Below are positions 1-12,900 of a stretch of DNA of 64,000 nt, one piece after another (within the stretch, counting starts at the first letter, position 1; each line of letters starts with the position of its first letter). A program made the translations under genes and the position numbers. This stretch comes from an uncultured Oscillospiraceae bacterium. GTDB lineage: Bacteria > Bacillota > Clostridia > Oscillospirales > Oscillospiraceae. The notes below the pieces were generated by a model. That model worked only from the letters and a program-made list of their open reading frames with translations. It made no database searches and was not told where the DNA came from. The DNA is taken from positions 1 through 64,000 of the forward strand of contig CAJULD010000001.1 of NCBI GenBank assembly GCA_910587505.1. Reading direction: 5' to 3'.

Positions 1-737
1 CGCCGGACAGCGGCTATGTGCTGGATACCCTCACCGTCACCGACAGCCGGGGGAATGAGATCCGGCTGACGGACAGGAGCGGCGGGAAGTATACATTTAC
101 CATGCCCGGCAGGGCCGTGACCGTGAAAGCCACGTTCGCCCCCCTGCCGGACGATACGCAAAAGCCCTGTGACGGCGGCGCGGAGTGCCCCTCTCGCGGC
201 TTCACCGACCTTGGCACCGTGGGGACGTGGTATCATGAGGCGGTGGACTATGTGCTGCGGAATGGACTGATGGGCGGCTATGGCGAGGGGACCTTTGGCC
301 CCAGCAACAACCTGACCCGCGCCCAGTTTGCACAGATCCTCTTTAACAAGGAGGGCAGGCCCGGAGTGAACTACCTGTTGACATTCCCCGATGTGGCGAG
401 TGAGGCATGGTACACCGAGGCGATCCGCTGGGCCGCCAGCTAGGGCATCGTGGGCGGCTACGAAAACGGGATGTTCGGCCCCGACGACAACATCACCCGT
501 GAGCAGCTGGCGGTCATGCTCTGGCGGTACGCCGGAAGTCCCGCGGCCACCGATAAGGAGCTGCACTTCACCGACGCGGATCAGGTCGGCGGCTACGCGC
601 TGGAGGCCCTGCGCTGGGCGGCGGAGAACGGCGTGATGAGCGGCAGGGGCGGCGGCATTCTGGCCCCCCAGGGTCTTGCGACAAGGGCGGAAGCGGCGCA
701 GATGCTGAAGAACTGTTTAGAAGGGTACTCAGATTGA
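1..737 (+). pseudogene. C-terminal part of an SLH-domain surface protein, interrupted by an in-frame TAG
   Basis: The frame is open from base 3 and enters the window already inside the gene. It first shows a beta-rich repeat ending YTFTMPGRAVTVKATF, typical of extracellular Listeria-Bacteroides-like repeats, then SLH domains that would attach the protein to secondary cell-wall polymer. SLH 1 starts near base 200 (FTDLGTVGTWYHEAVDY). SLH 2 is cut at 441-443: the codons read Ala-Ser-TAG-Gly-Ile-Val, where the family normally has Gln (CAG). The same frame then continues with GGYENGMFGPDDNITREQ and a complete third SLH domain to a TGA at 735-737. A single C-to-T change explains the stop. Without readthrough the product would lose about half of its anchor. 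A sequencing error is possible. The last domain closely resembles that of the large convergent gene on the other strand. Confidence 0.85.
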
Positions 738-783
738 GAAGCAATATCCGCCCCGCATAAGACGTATGCCAAAGCGGGAAAAA

Positions 784-818
784 GGGGTGCGCTGCAATGA
801 GCGGCGCACCCCTTTTTT
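784..818 (+). terminator. Rho-independent terminator of the broken SLH gene
   Basis: A 9-bp perfect stem (GGGGTGCGC with GCGCACCCC) and an 11-base loop are followed by TTTTTT at 813-818, about 50 bases after the TGA of the upstream SLH gene. This is a textbook intrinsic terminator on the plus strand. Confidence 0.85.
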
Positions 819-908
819 CAGATCTGCGTGCCTTTGGTTTCATTTCCCGCAGGTTTGACCGGAGCGTGCGACGAACGCCTGCGGGCTCATGCTTTATTGA
901 ATGGCAGT

Positions 909-947
909 AAACCGCCCTGTGCCGGCTTCGGCACAGGGCGGTTTTTT
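909..947. terminator. Strong hairpin between two convergent SLH genes, probable terminator of the giant gene
   Basis: A 13-bp perfect stem (ACCGCCCTGTGCC, 911-923, with its complement at 930-942) encloses a short loop containing CTTCG. It lies just beyond the TGA of the minus-strand giant gene (952-954). On the plus strand it is followed by six T; on the minus strand the T tract is only three long. It therefore probably works in both directions, stopping readthrough from either convergent gene. Confidence 0.7.
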
Positions 948-951
948 CGGA

Positions 952-3900
952 TCAGATGCTTTCCATGAAGTTTTTCAGCATTTGCGCCGCTTCGGCGCGG
1001 GTCGCCGTCGCCCCCGGAGCAAGCTGGCCGCTGCCGTCGCCGCTCATGACGCCGTTCTCCACGGCCCAACGCAGCGCCTTTCGGGCGTAGCTGCTGGCCT
1101 GGTCCGCGTCTGTAAAGTCGAGGGTCTGGTCACTTACCTCGGGACTTCCCGCGTACTTCCAGAGCATGACGGCAAACTGTTCCCGCGTGATGCTGTCGTC
1201 GGGGCCAAACTGGCCGTCGCCATAGCCGCCCGCGATGCCGTTTCCGGTAGCCCAGGCGATGCCGGGAGCGTACCAGGCGTCGTCGCTGACGTCGCTGAAT
1301 TTGCTGGCCGCATCCTGAGACGGGCTGCCCTCCAGGCGGTAAAGCACCGTCGCCAGCATGCCGCGGCTCATGGGCTCGTCGGGGCTGAACGTCGTTTCGC
1401 TGGTGCCGCCGAACAGCTCGCGGGCGCTGACGAAGGCCGCGGCGTCCGCCGCCCAGCTCTCGGGCGGGACGTCGGCGAATTCCCTGCCGTTGTCCACGAT
1501 CTCCACCGCAGCGGAGCCACTGAGCGGAATACGGATCCTGCCGTCCTCCGCAACGCTCTTCCGGATCGTCTCGCGGCTGCCGTCCTCATGGACCAGCACC
1601 GCCACAGTGCCCGGACCGGCTTCCTCCGCCGGGACGGTGAGCGTCACCCCGCCGGGGACGCTCTCCACCTTCTCGCCGCCGGCGGTCAGAGTCAGTACCA
1701 CCGTCCGGTCCACCTGTCCGGTCATGACGCTGACGTCGCCGCCCGCGCCGCTCAGAGTATCCAGCGCTGTCTGGGGGATGGTCACGTCGGCCATGGGGGC
1801 GGAGACAGTCAGCGCCGCGTCCGTCCCGTTCCGGATCCGGCTCACCGTCGAGGCCGGGATCGAAACCTGCACCCGGGTCACGTCGCCGGTGATTTCCGGC
1901 TTGATGACGATGTTCTGACTCTGATTCTCCACCGCTTCCTTCACCAGCTTCTCACCCTCCGCGCTGCTTACCACGGCGCTTGCCGTGCCGTCCTGAATGG
2001 TGGTCTGCATGGGAGCGCCGGCTGCGTTCGCGGCCGGGTCTCTGACCGGGCCCGTGGACGGGGCGGCCGCCACGTCCGTAAACGGCATGTCGTCAATGAC
2101 AGGACTGTCGGCTGCCGGGGCAATGGTGACCGGAATCTGAATGGTGACCGCTTTGTAGTTGCTGGCGTCATCCGGCGTGAAGATTACATCATACTGAGTT
2201 TTATCTGCGACGATCACTTCATCGCCGTTTGCCCAGTCAAATTTGCCGCTTACGCTTGTCGAGCCGCCGTCCATAAAACCGATTTCGCTCAGTTTTTGCC
2301 CCACAGTGCCGCTATTTGCCACAGGGGGGCGGCTGATGTCCGGCGTTGCCTGCGTAATCTCCGCCCTGACCGACGCGGCAGGGATGCCGGTGTAGTTCAC
2401 GCTGTCCGCTACCTTGTACCAGACGAGGTACGTGCCTGCGCCGGTGGCGGTGGGTACACGCTCCGAATACGCGCCGTTCTGCTCCAGACTGTATACGATT
2501 TCGCCAATGTCGTTCAGGGTGGCGCCGCCGCGGACAAGCTCTTTCTCGCTTCCGTCAAAAGGCTCGTTTATCCCCGCCGGTGCACTGACCAGCTTCGCAT
2601 CCACCTTGCTGATCGACGCCGTTGTGCTGTCGGGCCAGGTGATGGCGTACTTATCTGCACCCGCTCCGGCAGCAGTATGCGTCGTTATCACGACCCGCTT
2701 GTTTGTGCCGGCGTCTTTTGTCTCAAATTCGCCGTCAACAGTGAGCTCAATTGTATCACTGCCCACCAGCGCGCCGTCCGGCCAGGCGGCTTTCAGCGTT
2801 GCGGAGGTGTTTCCATCGTAGGGTTTGTCGCTGGCCGTCACCACCGGGGTCACAGGCTTCCGCTTCGCTTCAAACACCACGCTGTCCGTATTGGACCTGC
2901 CGTAGCCGTCCCCGGCCTCCCGGTACGCCTCAACGGTAAATCCGCCTGTGCCCTCTACGGTCACGACGCAATTATTACCGTTGGTTTGCGTTACCTTCGC
3001 AACACCAGGATTGCCGGCAGTCTGGATACTCCACACGATTGCACCGCTGCCGGAACCGCCCGTGGCAGTCAGACGGATGGTATCCCCATAGTAAGCGGCG
3101 GTCTCGCTGCTGATGACTGACAGGGGGTTCTGGTCAGCCGCCACGATCTCGAAAGCGTTCTCCCTGGTTACGGGAGTATCGAAGCTGTAGTTGCCGCCCT
3201 GCTTATCCGTGACGGTAACTTTGTACGTGCCTGCCGCAATCAGGCTGCCGGGCTCGAACGTCACCGTATACTCGCTCTTCGGGATGATGCAGCCTGCACT
3301 GTCCGTGACAACGACGGTCGGGGTCTTCTCTGTGCCGTCATACTTAACCGTGCCCGGTGTACATGTAACCGTTAGCCGATCTGTGTTCACGCCGATTTCT
3401 ACATCTCCCAGCATTACGGCCGCGCTGTCCCTGTGGTTTTCATCGGCGGCCTCCACCTTGTACCAGACCGTGTACGTTTTGGCGTCCGTACCCGTGGGGA
3501 TGGTATAGGTGTAGTCGCGGCCGTCCAGAGAGTACATCAGCTTTCCGCCGTCCGCCGTGCCGCCGCTTGCCAGCAGAGGCTGGGAACTGCCGTTGTAGGT
3601 CAGTCCTCTGGCCCTCACCGGCGCATCTGTCACCGTTGCGGGCTTCGGAGTGATGGACGCCGTGGTGGTGCTGTTGCAGCTGATGTCGTACTTTGCGCTG
3701 ACATCGGCGGGGACCGTCAGGCCGGTGATGACAACGGTCTTGCCGGTCCCGACGGTCTCGTCCGTGAACTGTCCCTGCGCTCTGACACCGTCTTCCGTAT
3801 TAGTGGGAATGCTGTCACCGGAAACCAGACCGCTGCTGATGGTGACGGTCAGGGTGGCGGTGGTACTGCCGTCATAGGGCTTGCCTGCCGCCGTCACGAC

Positions 3901-6900
3901 TGCGATAACCGGCTTCGCTCTGGCGGTAAACGTCCATGTGTCGGTGGCTGCGCCATAGCCGTCGACTGCAGCCTTGGTGGCCGTGATGGTGACGCTGCCG
4001 CTGCTGTTGACCCTGTACTGACCAGCGCCGGTCTCACTGACAGGCCCGGTTGCGCTCCACGTCACCGCGCCGCTGCCGGAGCCGCCGGAGGTGCCGAGGG
4101 AAAGCGTATCGCCGTAGTAGACGGTATCCTTCTTGCCGGTGATGGTCAACAGGGACTGGTCCGCGCCGACAATCGCGAATTCAGCGGTGGCACTAAAGCT
4201 GTAGTTATCGCCCTTGCCAGTGATCGTGACCCTGCCTTTGCCCACCTCTATGTTGTCGCTGTACATCACCGTGTACTCGCTGGCCGGGATGATTCTGTCG
4301 CTGTCATCGGTTACGGTGACGGTGGGGGTCAGCGGGCTGCCGGTGTAGTTGAAGCTGTTCTGGGAGAGGGTAACCTTCGGGTGGCTTACGACGTTCTGCC
4401 CGATTTCCACGACGCCTGTCCAAAGATCGCTTTCCTCATAAATTGAGCTGCCCTGCACCCTGGCATAAACCGGGTAGCTGCCTTTTTCAATCCCGACGGG
4501 GATTACGGGAGAAAAGGTGAAATTATCCGTTGAATAGAGCACCGGGCCGTTTGCAGAAGCTCCCGCTGTAACAAGCTTTTGCTCTTTCCCGTTGTAGACC
4601 AGGCCGGTTCGGATTTGTGGTTGCGTGGAAAATACCGCTTTGCCCTTTGTGATCTCGAACGTTACGACCTTAAAGAACTCGTAATTGCCGTTCGTGCTCT
4701 CTACGATGACCTCCGCAGTGCCGACACTGGTGTTTTTGCTGTAGCTGACATCATAGTTATCATCGAGCACCTGACCACTCACTTTTACGGTCACAGCGGG
4801 GCGTATTGCACTTCCGGTATACGGCGTTGAGTAGGAATACTGACCTTCCAGCAGAATGGTGGGTGTGACCGGCTTCGGCGAGATCTCCACCTCCACACAA
4901 TCCGGGTCGGTCTCGCTGGCGCCGTCGGTGCTCTTTACCTTGTACCAGACATAGTAAGAGTCCGCATCTTTTGCCGTGGGAATCGTCGTTTTGTACTCGC
5001 CTTCCGGGTCATCCAGGCAATACATTATACGGCCATTTGCTGCGGTACCGGCTGTCACAAGCGGTTGTTGCTTCCCGCTATAGGTCAGGTCTCTCGGCTC
5101 CGGCGCGCTCGTCAGAGAAGGTGCGCCCGCCCTGATCGTGAAGCTGACAGTTCTGGTACTGATGGTGTAGTTGCCTCCGTCGGCATTGCTGATTGTGACA
5201 GTGGCGGAACCTGCCGCAGTGTTGCTGCCGTAGCGAACCGTGTACTCGCTGGCCGGGATTTCCTTCGTACCGTCCAGCACCACCACGTCGGGCGTCTTCG
5301 CCGTGCCGTCGTACTCACAGTAGTAAGTTCCGTCGGCCTCCTGCTTCAGGCCGCTGCCGGACAGCGTGATCCCGGGATTCGTCACCTCTTTCGGCCTGAT
5401 GGTCACCTCCACCCCAACCGCAGGGCTGTCTGTGTAGTTCCCGCTGGCCTGCGCCCTGTACCAGACGCTGTACGTGCCCGCGCCGGTCTCCCTGGGAACG
5501 CTCAGCGTGTAATAAGAGCCATTCCGGGAATAGGCGAGAGTACCGTTTTTCGCCGTAAGGCCGCTGACCAGATCCTGCGCACTGCCGTCGTAGGTCAGGG
5601 TATCCGGTGTGCTCCCTTCCACGCTGGCGGCCTTCGGGGTGATGGACGCGGTGGTGGTGGCGGGAATTCTGATGTCGTACCTTTCGTCGTCAGGAGCTTT
5701 GCCGGTAATGTGTACCGTTTTGCCGGTTCCGGCATCGGCGCTGTCAAACCTGCCGTCCAGGACATCTTCGAGACGGATGGTACCGGTATCCGCATCCAGC
5801 AGGTCGCCCTCTCTCCATGTGATGACCAGATCGGCGGTGTCCTTCGCGTCGTACTCCTTGTCTTTTGCGGTCACGCCGGGCCGGACAACCTTCTTTTCCG
5901 CACTGAACGACCAGGTGTCCGTGGTTTCGCCATAGCCGCCGTCAGCCTCTCGTTTGACCGTGACCGTAGCAGAGCCGGACTTCAGGACTTTCACCGTGCC
6001 GTTTTGGTCGATCTGGGCGACTCCATCGTTGGTGATGTCCCAGACCAGCTTCCCTGTTCCGGAACCGCCTGTTGCGCTGAGCGTGAAGCTGTCGCCGTAC
6101 TGGACCCTGCCGGGCTTGTTCGTGATCGACAGCGGACTCTGGCCCGCCACGAGGATGATGAACTCCTGCTCTTTCCCGGCGATGTCATAATTGCCGCCGT
6201 CCCTGTTGGTGACTTTGACCTTATGCTGTACGGTTGCCGACGTAGCCGCCGTCCAGTCCGTGGTCCCATAATCGACCATGTACTCGCTGTCCGGAATCAC
6301 GCGCTTATTTTTGTCCTTGACCGTGACCGCCGGTCTGTGCTCCCTGCCGTCATAGGATGCGCCGGTGGGGTTGAACTCGATGACGAGATCGTCCGCGGCC
6401 ACCGTCTGCCGGGCAATCGTCACTTTGCCGGTAGCAGTCAGCTTTTTGGGCGCAATGTCATTGTGGTTGCCATCGCCCTTCACGCGGTACCAGACGTCGT
6501 AATCACCTGCGCCGGTGCCGGTGGGGAGAGCGGCGGAATACGTGATGTTGTCCAGCGAGTATTCCATGCTCCCGCCCTCTGCGCTCCCCGCCGCCGCGAT
6601 CAGAGGCAGGGGAAGGCCGGTGTACTCCGGATTCGTCGCCGGGGTGGGCGCGGTCACGTCTGCCGGGTCAATATCCGCCTTGAGAATCGACGCGGTGGTG
6701 GTGGCGGGATAGGTGATGTTGTAGTTGTCATAGCCCGTGCTGTCTGCGGAGAAGGTCGGGCTTGAGCTGTCAACATTCACCTTCTTATCCGTTCCGGCGT
6801 TGGAATCCTCAAAGCTGCCCGACAGCGTGATGGCTATGCTGTCGCCGTCTGCCAGGTCGCTGCTTTGCAGCGCGGCGGTCACAACGGCGTCTGTAGTGCC

Positions 6901-9900
6901 GTCATAGGGCTTCTGCACGGCGGTCACAACGGCTGTGACGGGCTTTTTATCCGCGTAGAAAGTCCATGTGGCGGTCCGGTCGGCATAACCGGGTTTCCTG
7001 CTGGTGGCCGTGACCGTGACGGAAGCACCCGAGCCGGTGATTTTGAGCAGTCCGCCGGTGATGGTCGCAACAGAACCGTTGTCAACCTTCCACTCAACCG
7101 TCCCATTGCCGCCCGTGGCGACCAGCTGGATCGTATCGCCGTAGCAGACCTCCTCCTGTGTGCCGGTGATGGTCAGGGGAGTCTGGTCCGCAGGGAGGAT
7201 TTCAAATTGGGCGGCAGCGGTAAACGAGTAGCCGGTACCGTTGCCGGTAATGGTCAGGTTGTACGTACCGACGTCGATCAGCTCCGTAACGGCATTGCCC
7301 TCGCTGTCCGTATACGCCACCGTGTAACCGCTGCCGTCGATCACAAAGCTGCCGTCCCGGACCGTGACCGTTGGCTGCTGCTTCTCCCCGTTGTACGTCG
7401 CCTGAGCAGGCGTTACCTGAATGATGGGCGCAGTCACATTGTTCACGACGATGGAAGCAGACACCGAAGCCGCTGCGCTGTCATTGTGGTTCCCGTCGCC
7501 CTTGACCCTGTACCAGACAGTGTAGTCTTTTACTTCTTTCGCCGTGGGAATGGCGGGCGTATACTCGCCGTTCTCTTCCAGAGAATACACCATCGTCCCG
7601 CCGGTCGCGCTGCCCGCCGTGACCAGCTCCTGCATCTCGCCGTTGTAAGGCAGGTCTGTACGGCCTGTCGGGGCTGTTGGAGCCGGTACGTCTGCCTTCG
7701 CGATGGTAAAGGTTCCCGTGCCGTTTACAATGTAGTTGCCGCCGTTGGCGTTGGTGACGACGACCGTCGCCGTACCGGCGTTGACGTTGTCGCGGCAGGA
7801 CAGGGTATACTCGCCGGGCGGAATAATCGTGACGCCGTCTTTGACCTCGACCTCATCTTCATCCGGTATCTGCTCGCTGCCGGTATAGGGATAGGGGCCG
7901 CCTGTTACGGTAATGACCGGGCTGACAACCGTTTTCGGATGGATGGCCACCGTGACCGAACCAGCCGTGAGGTTGTCATCGTGGTTGGCGTCGCCCTTTA
8001 CCCTGTAGTATACGGTGTAGTCGCCCGCGTCTTTGCCCCTGGGAATGGTCTCTGAATAGTCGGCATCAGCCGGTTCTGCCGTTCCCTTCAGCGCATACAC
8101 CACCGTCCCGCCGGTCGCGCTGCCCGCCGTGACCAGCTCCTGCTCCGCGCCGGTGTAGGTCAGGACCCTGGCCACCGGAGAACTGTTCAGCTGCGCGTTG
8201 CCCCTGCGAATCTCGAAGCTCACGCTGCCGCTGACAGCATAGTTGCCGTCCTGATTGTCCGTGATGGTCACGGTGGCTGTGCCTGTGTTCTTATTGCCGC
8301 TGTAGGTGACCGTATACTCGCCGGCCGGGACCACCGCGCCGCCATCCATGACGGTAACGGTGGGCGTCCTGTCGGTGCCGTCGTAGGCATAGTAGTAAAC
8401 CACAGCACCAGCTGTGTTCTCTGTCTGCAGGTCATTGCCGGACAGCGTGACATTCGTCGCGTCCGCCGTCAGCGTTCTCGGACTGATTGTCACCTGAAGC
8501 GACTGCGGCGCAGAATCGTTATGATTGGCATCCCCCTTTTCCATGTACCAGACCGTGTAAGTCCCCGCGCCGGTCCCTTCGGGAACGCCGGTGGAATATA
8601 CGCCGTCTCTGGCGGTGGAGTAGAGCGTCGTACCTGCATTTCCGCCGGACACCAGGGTTTGGGCCGAGCGGTTGTACACCAGATTCGGCACTGCTCCCAC
8701 ATTGGGCGCAACCGCCTCCGCCTTGAGGATAGACGCGGTAGTGGTGGGCGGGACGGTGATGTCGTACTTCGCAGAGGTTTCATCGGATGCGGGGTTGCCC
8801 GTGATCTTCACGGTTTTGTCTGTTCCAACGCTGTCATCGTCAAACTCCCCCACCAGGGCATCTGTGTTGATCCTGTCCTTCCCAACCAGAGCGTCCTTTT
8901 CCCAGGCGACATGAATTGTGGCCCTTTTATCCCCCTGGACATACATCCTGTCCTCCGCGGTCACAATCGCCGTGATGGGCTTTTTCAGCGCCTTGAGGAG
9001 ACAGGTCGCCGTTGCCTCCTCGTAGTTCAGTCCGCCCGCCCTGGTCGCGGTGATTGTGGCGGAACCCGTGCCCTTGATGGTCACAAAACCGTTGGCGTCA
9101 ACCTCAGCAATCGTTTCATCGCTGCTGGTCCATGTGACCGCCTCACTGCCGGAGCCGCCGGTGGCGCTCAGGGTAAAGGTGTCGCCATAGTAAACCCGGC
9201 CGGGCCTGTTGACGATTTCCAGCGGGTTCTGGGCCGTTGCGGTGATAGAAAACGTTGCGTCTGCCGGCATGATGATGTAATTGCCGCCGGTGATATTCTC
9301 CACTGTGACTTTGTGATCGCCGACATCTTTCCAGTTCGTGGCGGGATTATAGCCAACGATATACTCGCTGTCCGGAATCACGTTGTTTGCGTCGTCCCGG
9401 ACTATGATGTTCTCGGGCCGCTTCACCGTGCCGTCATACGTCGCGCCGGGCGGCGAGAGCTCGATCTGAGGCGTCACAGTCTGCCGGGCAATTTCCACCG
9501 GAACGGTCCCGGTTTCGCTGTCCGTATGGTTCCGGTCGCCCCGCACCCTGTAGTAGACCGTATAGCTGCCGGCATCTCCGGCTTTGGGGATAACGGACGT
9601 ATAGTCTCTGTCATTTAGCGAGTAGACCATGTCGCCGCCCGTCGCAGTCCCCGGCGCGCTCCTGTCCAGCAGCTCCTGCGCCTGACCTGCGTCGTAAATC
9701 AGGCCGGTCATGGCAGTCGGAGCAGTTGCCGTCGCGGGCACCGGCCGAATCGACGCGGTGGTGGCGGCGGGGAAGGTGATGTCGTACTTCTCCCAGTTTG
9801 TACCGGAGATCAATGCGCCGGCGCTGTTCACGGTCACCTTTTTCTCCGTCCCGGCATTGGCATCGTCAAACGTACCGGTCAGACCGGTGATTGTAATAGA

Positions 9901-12900
9901 ATCGCCGGCCGCCAGTTTGCTCTCTGGCACGGAGGCACTTACCGTGGCCGCCGTGTTTCCATCGGCATAGTCTCTGTCGGCGGCAGTCACCACCGCCTCA
10001 ACCGGCTTCTTCGCCGCCGTGAACTCCCACGTGGCGGATACGTCGCCGTAGTTGTCACGGGAGCGGGTCGCCGTCACGGTAATGGGCGTGTTCACGTCTT
10101 TCACGGTAAGCAGTCCGTTGTGGATCGAGCTGTTGATCGTGCCGCTGCCCGTGACAGTCCAGGTAACCGTCCCGCTGCCGGTTCCGCCCGTGGTACCCAG
10201 CTGAATGACCTCGCCGTAGCAGACCTGCGCCTTCGTACCCGTGATGGAAAGGGTCTCCTGGTCCGCCGGTACGATTTTGAATTCCCGGGTGTTGTTGCCG
10301 TTGATGACATAATTGGAGGCATCCGGCGTCGTGACCGTAACGGTATAGGTGCCGGCGTCCACCATATTGCCGCCGGTAAACGTCACCGTATACTCATGGT
10401 TCGGGATCAGACGGCTGCCGCCGTCGTAGACGGTGACGGTGGGCTGCTGCTGGTTGCCGTTGTACCTGAACGTATCCGACGACAGCGAGATCGTGGGGTT
10501 CGTTACGGTGTTTTTGGCAATCTCCACCTCCACCAGATCTACGGGGTCTTTATCGCTGTGGTTCGCGTCGCCCACCACTTTGTAGCTGATGGCGTACTTA
10601 CCGACTGCGGAGGCCACGGGAATCGCGGTGGAGTAACTCCCGCCGTTCACCGAGTAGTACACGGCGCCCTCATTGCAGACGCCCGCCGTAACCAGCTCCT
10701 GGAGCTCGCCGTTGTACATCAGGCCGGGCTTCACCGCCGGGGGCGTAAACGCAGGGGCTTTCTTTGTGATTTCAAAGCTCGCCGTGCCGTTTACAATGTA
10801 GTTGCCGCCGTTGTTGTCGATGACGGTGACCGTCGCCGTACCGGCGTTGATGTTATCGCGGCAGGATACGGTGTACTCACTGCCAGCAATCACATCATTT
10901 CCGTCCCTGACGGTGACGGCAGGCTCCCGGGGGGTTCCGTCATACTCGTAAGATGCCGGGCTCAGCTCAATGACAGGCGTGATCTGTTTCGGCCTGATGG
11001 TCACGGACACCTGACCGGGCGCTGTATCGTCGTGGTTGCCGTCGCCCCTGACCTTGTAATATACGGTGTAGACGCCCGCGTCTTCGCCCCTGGGAATGGT
11101 CTCTGAATAGTCGGCATCAGCCGGTTCTGCCGCTCCCTTTAGCGCATACACCACCGTGCCGCCGGCGGCGGTACCCACGCTCACCAGCTCCTGCTCCGTT
11201 CCCTTTTCATAGGTCAGGTCATTCGCCTTCGGATTTGAGGTCAGCACTGCGCCGGCCTTCCGAATCGCAAAATTTACCTTCTCGTCCGTAAATGTATAGT
11301 TGCCGTCCGCTTTGGCCGTAACGGTCACGGTGGCGGTACCGAAATTCGTGTTACCGCTGTAGCTTACCCCGTAGTCGCCGGCTGTCAGCACCGCGCCATC
11401 CTCCGCCGTAACCGTGACAGCGGGCGTCTTCGGGGCGCCGTCATAGGCGTAAGAGTACGCAGGAGGCGTGACGGAGGTATCCGTTTGCAGGCCGTCGCCG
11501 GACAGCGTGACCGTCACCGTAACATTCTTTTGCGTAATATCGCCCGTGACGGTGGCGGGGTAGCTGACAACGTACTTCTTGCCGCCATCCATTCTGGTTG
11601 CACCGGTATCGTCCAGCGTGACCGTCTTGCCCGTCCCGGCGCTGGCGGTGTCGTACGTGCCCTTCAGACCGCTGAGCGTGAATCCGTCGGCGGGGTCCAC
11701 CAGATCGCCGGGCTTCACAGCCGCCGTGATAGTGGTATCGGCAACAGCGGCCGTGCCGTCGTAGGGTTTCGCCGCGACCTTCACCACTGCCTCCACCTGC
11801 TTCGGCTCCACGGTAAAGGTCCAGGTGTCGCTGACGTCCCCATAGTTGGGAACCCTCCTTGTCGCCGTGACCGTGATATTCCCGGTATCCCTGACGGTGA
11901 GCTTACTCGTGCCCGGCTCGAAGAAGGAACCGGTGCTGCCGCTCGTAATCTCCCATGTCACGGTCCCGTTCCCGGCGCCGCCGCTGGTGTCCAGCGTCGT
12001 GATCGTGTCTCCGTAACAGACATGAGCAGGCTTGCCGGTGATCTTCAGGGCGTCCTGGGTCGCCGCGATGATTTTAACCGTGGCGGTTGTGGTGAACGAA
12101 TAATTCCCGTTGTCTACGCTTTTGATGGTCGCCGTATAGGTACCGGCAGCCGTTAACATCCCGTCAGTAACCAGCGGATCGGCATTCGCCCATGTGACCG
12201 CGTACTGCTCCTCCTCGATCACGGTATTTCCATCCCTGACCGTAATCTTCGGATTCTTTGTGGTCCCGTTGTATGTATAGGACGTTTCCGACAGCTCTAT
12301 CCTGGGCGTGATGGTCCTGGGGGCGATGGTCACGGGAATCGTCCCCCCGGTTGCGCCGGTGTAATCGGCGGTCTCCTCTACCTTATAATGGACGGTGTAC
12401 TCTCCAGCATCGGTACCGGTGGGAATCTCCGGGGAGAAATCGGTCCCGTCCAGAGAATAGACCAGAAAGCCCACACTGGTCGTGCCCGCCGTGACCAGCG
12501 CCTGGGGCTCCCGGTTATAGGTCAGCGGAGCGATTGCCTCAGGAGCGCCGGTAATGGTTGCAGCCGCCCTCGTGATATCCGCTTTCACCGTATCGGGATA
12601 ACTGATATCGTATTTGGCCGCGTCCGCACCGGTCACCTGAACCCCGGAGGTATCCAGCGCGACGGTTTTCCCCGTACCGGCCGAAGGGGTGTCAAAGGCT
12701 GCGGTGATGCTGGTGGGTTCAATTGTCACCGTGTCGCCGGCCAGCGTGGTTATACCGGCGGCGGTCACCGTGGCGGCGGTCGTGCCGTCATAGACCCTGT
12801 CCGCAACCGTAACCGAAGCCGTAACAGGCCTCGGCGCGGCGGTAAAGGTCCACTGCGTCCCGGCGGCGAGATAGTTGGTATCCGCGGCTTTCTTTACCAT

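Noticed and set aside
441..443. TAG recoding (pyrrolysine or altered code) as a general feature
   Set aside because: TAG is used as an ordinary stop at the ends of several intact genes here (29051-29053, 55803-55805, 56851-56853), and no pyl genes are present in the window.
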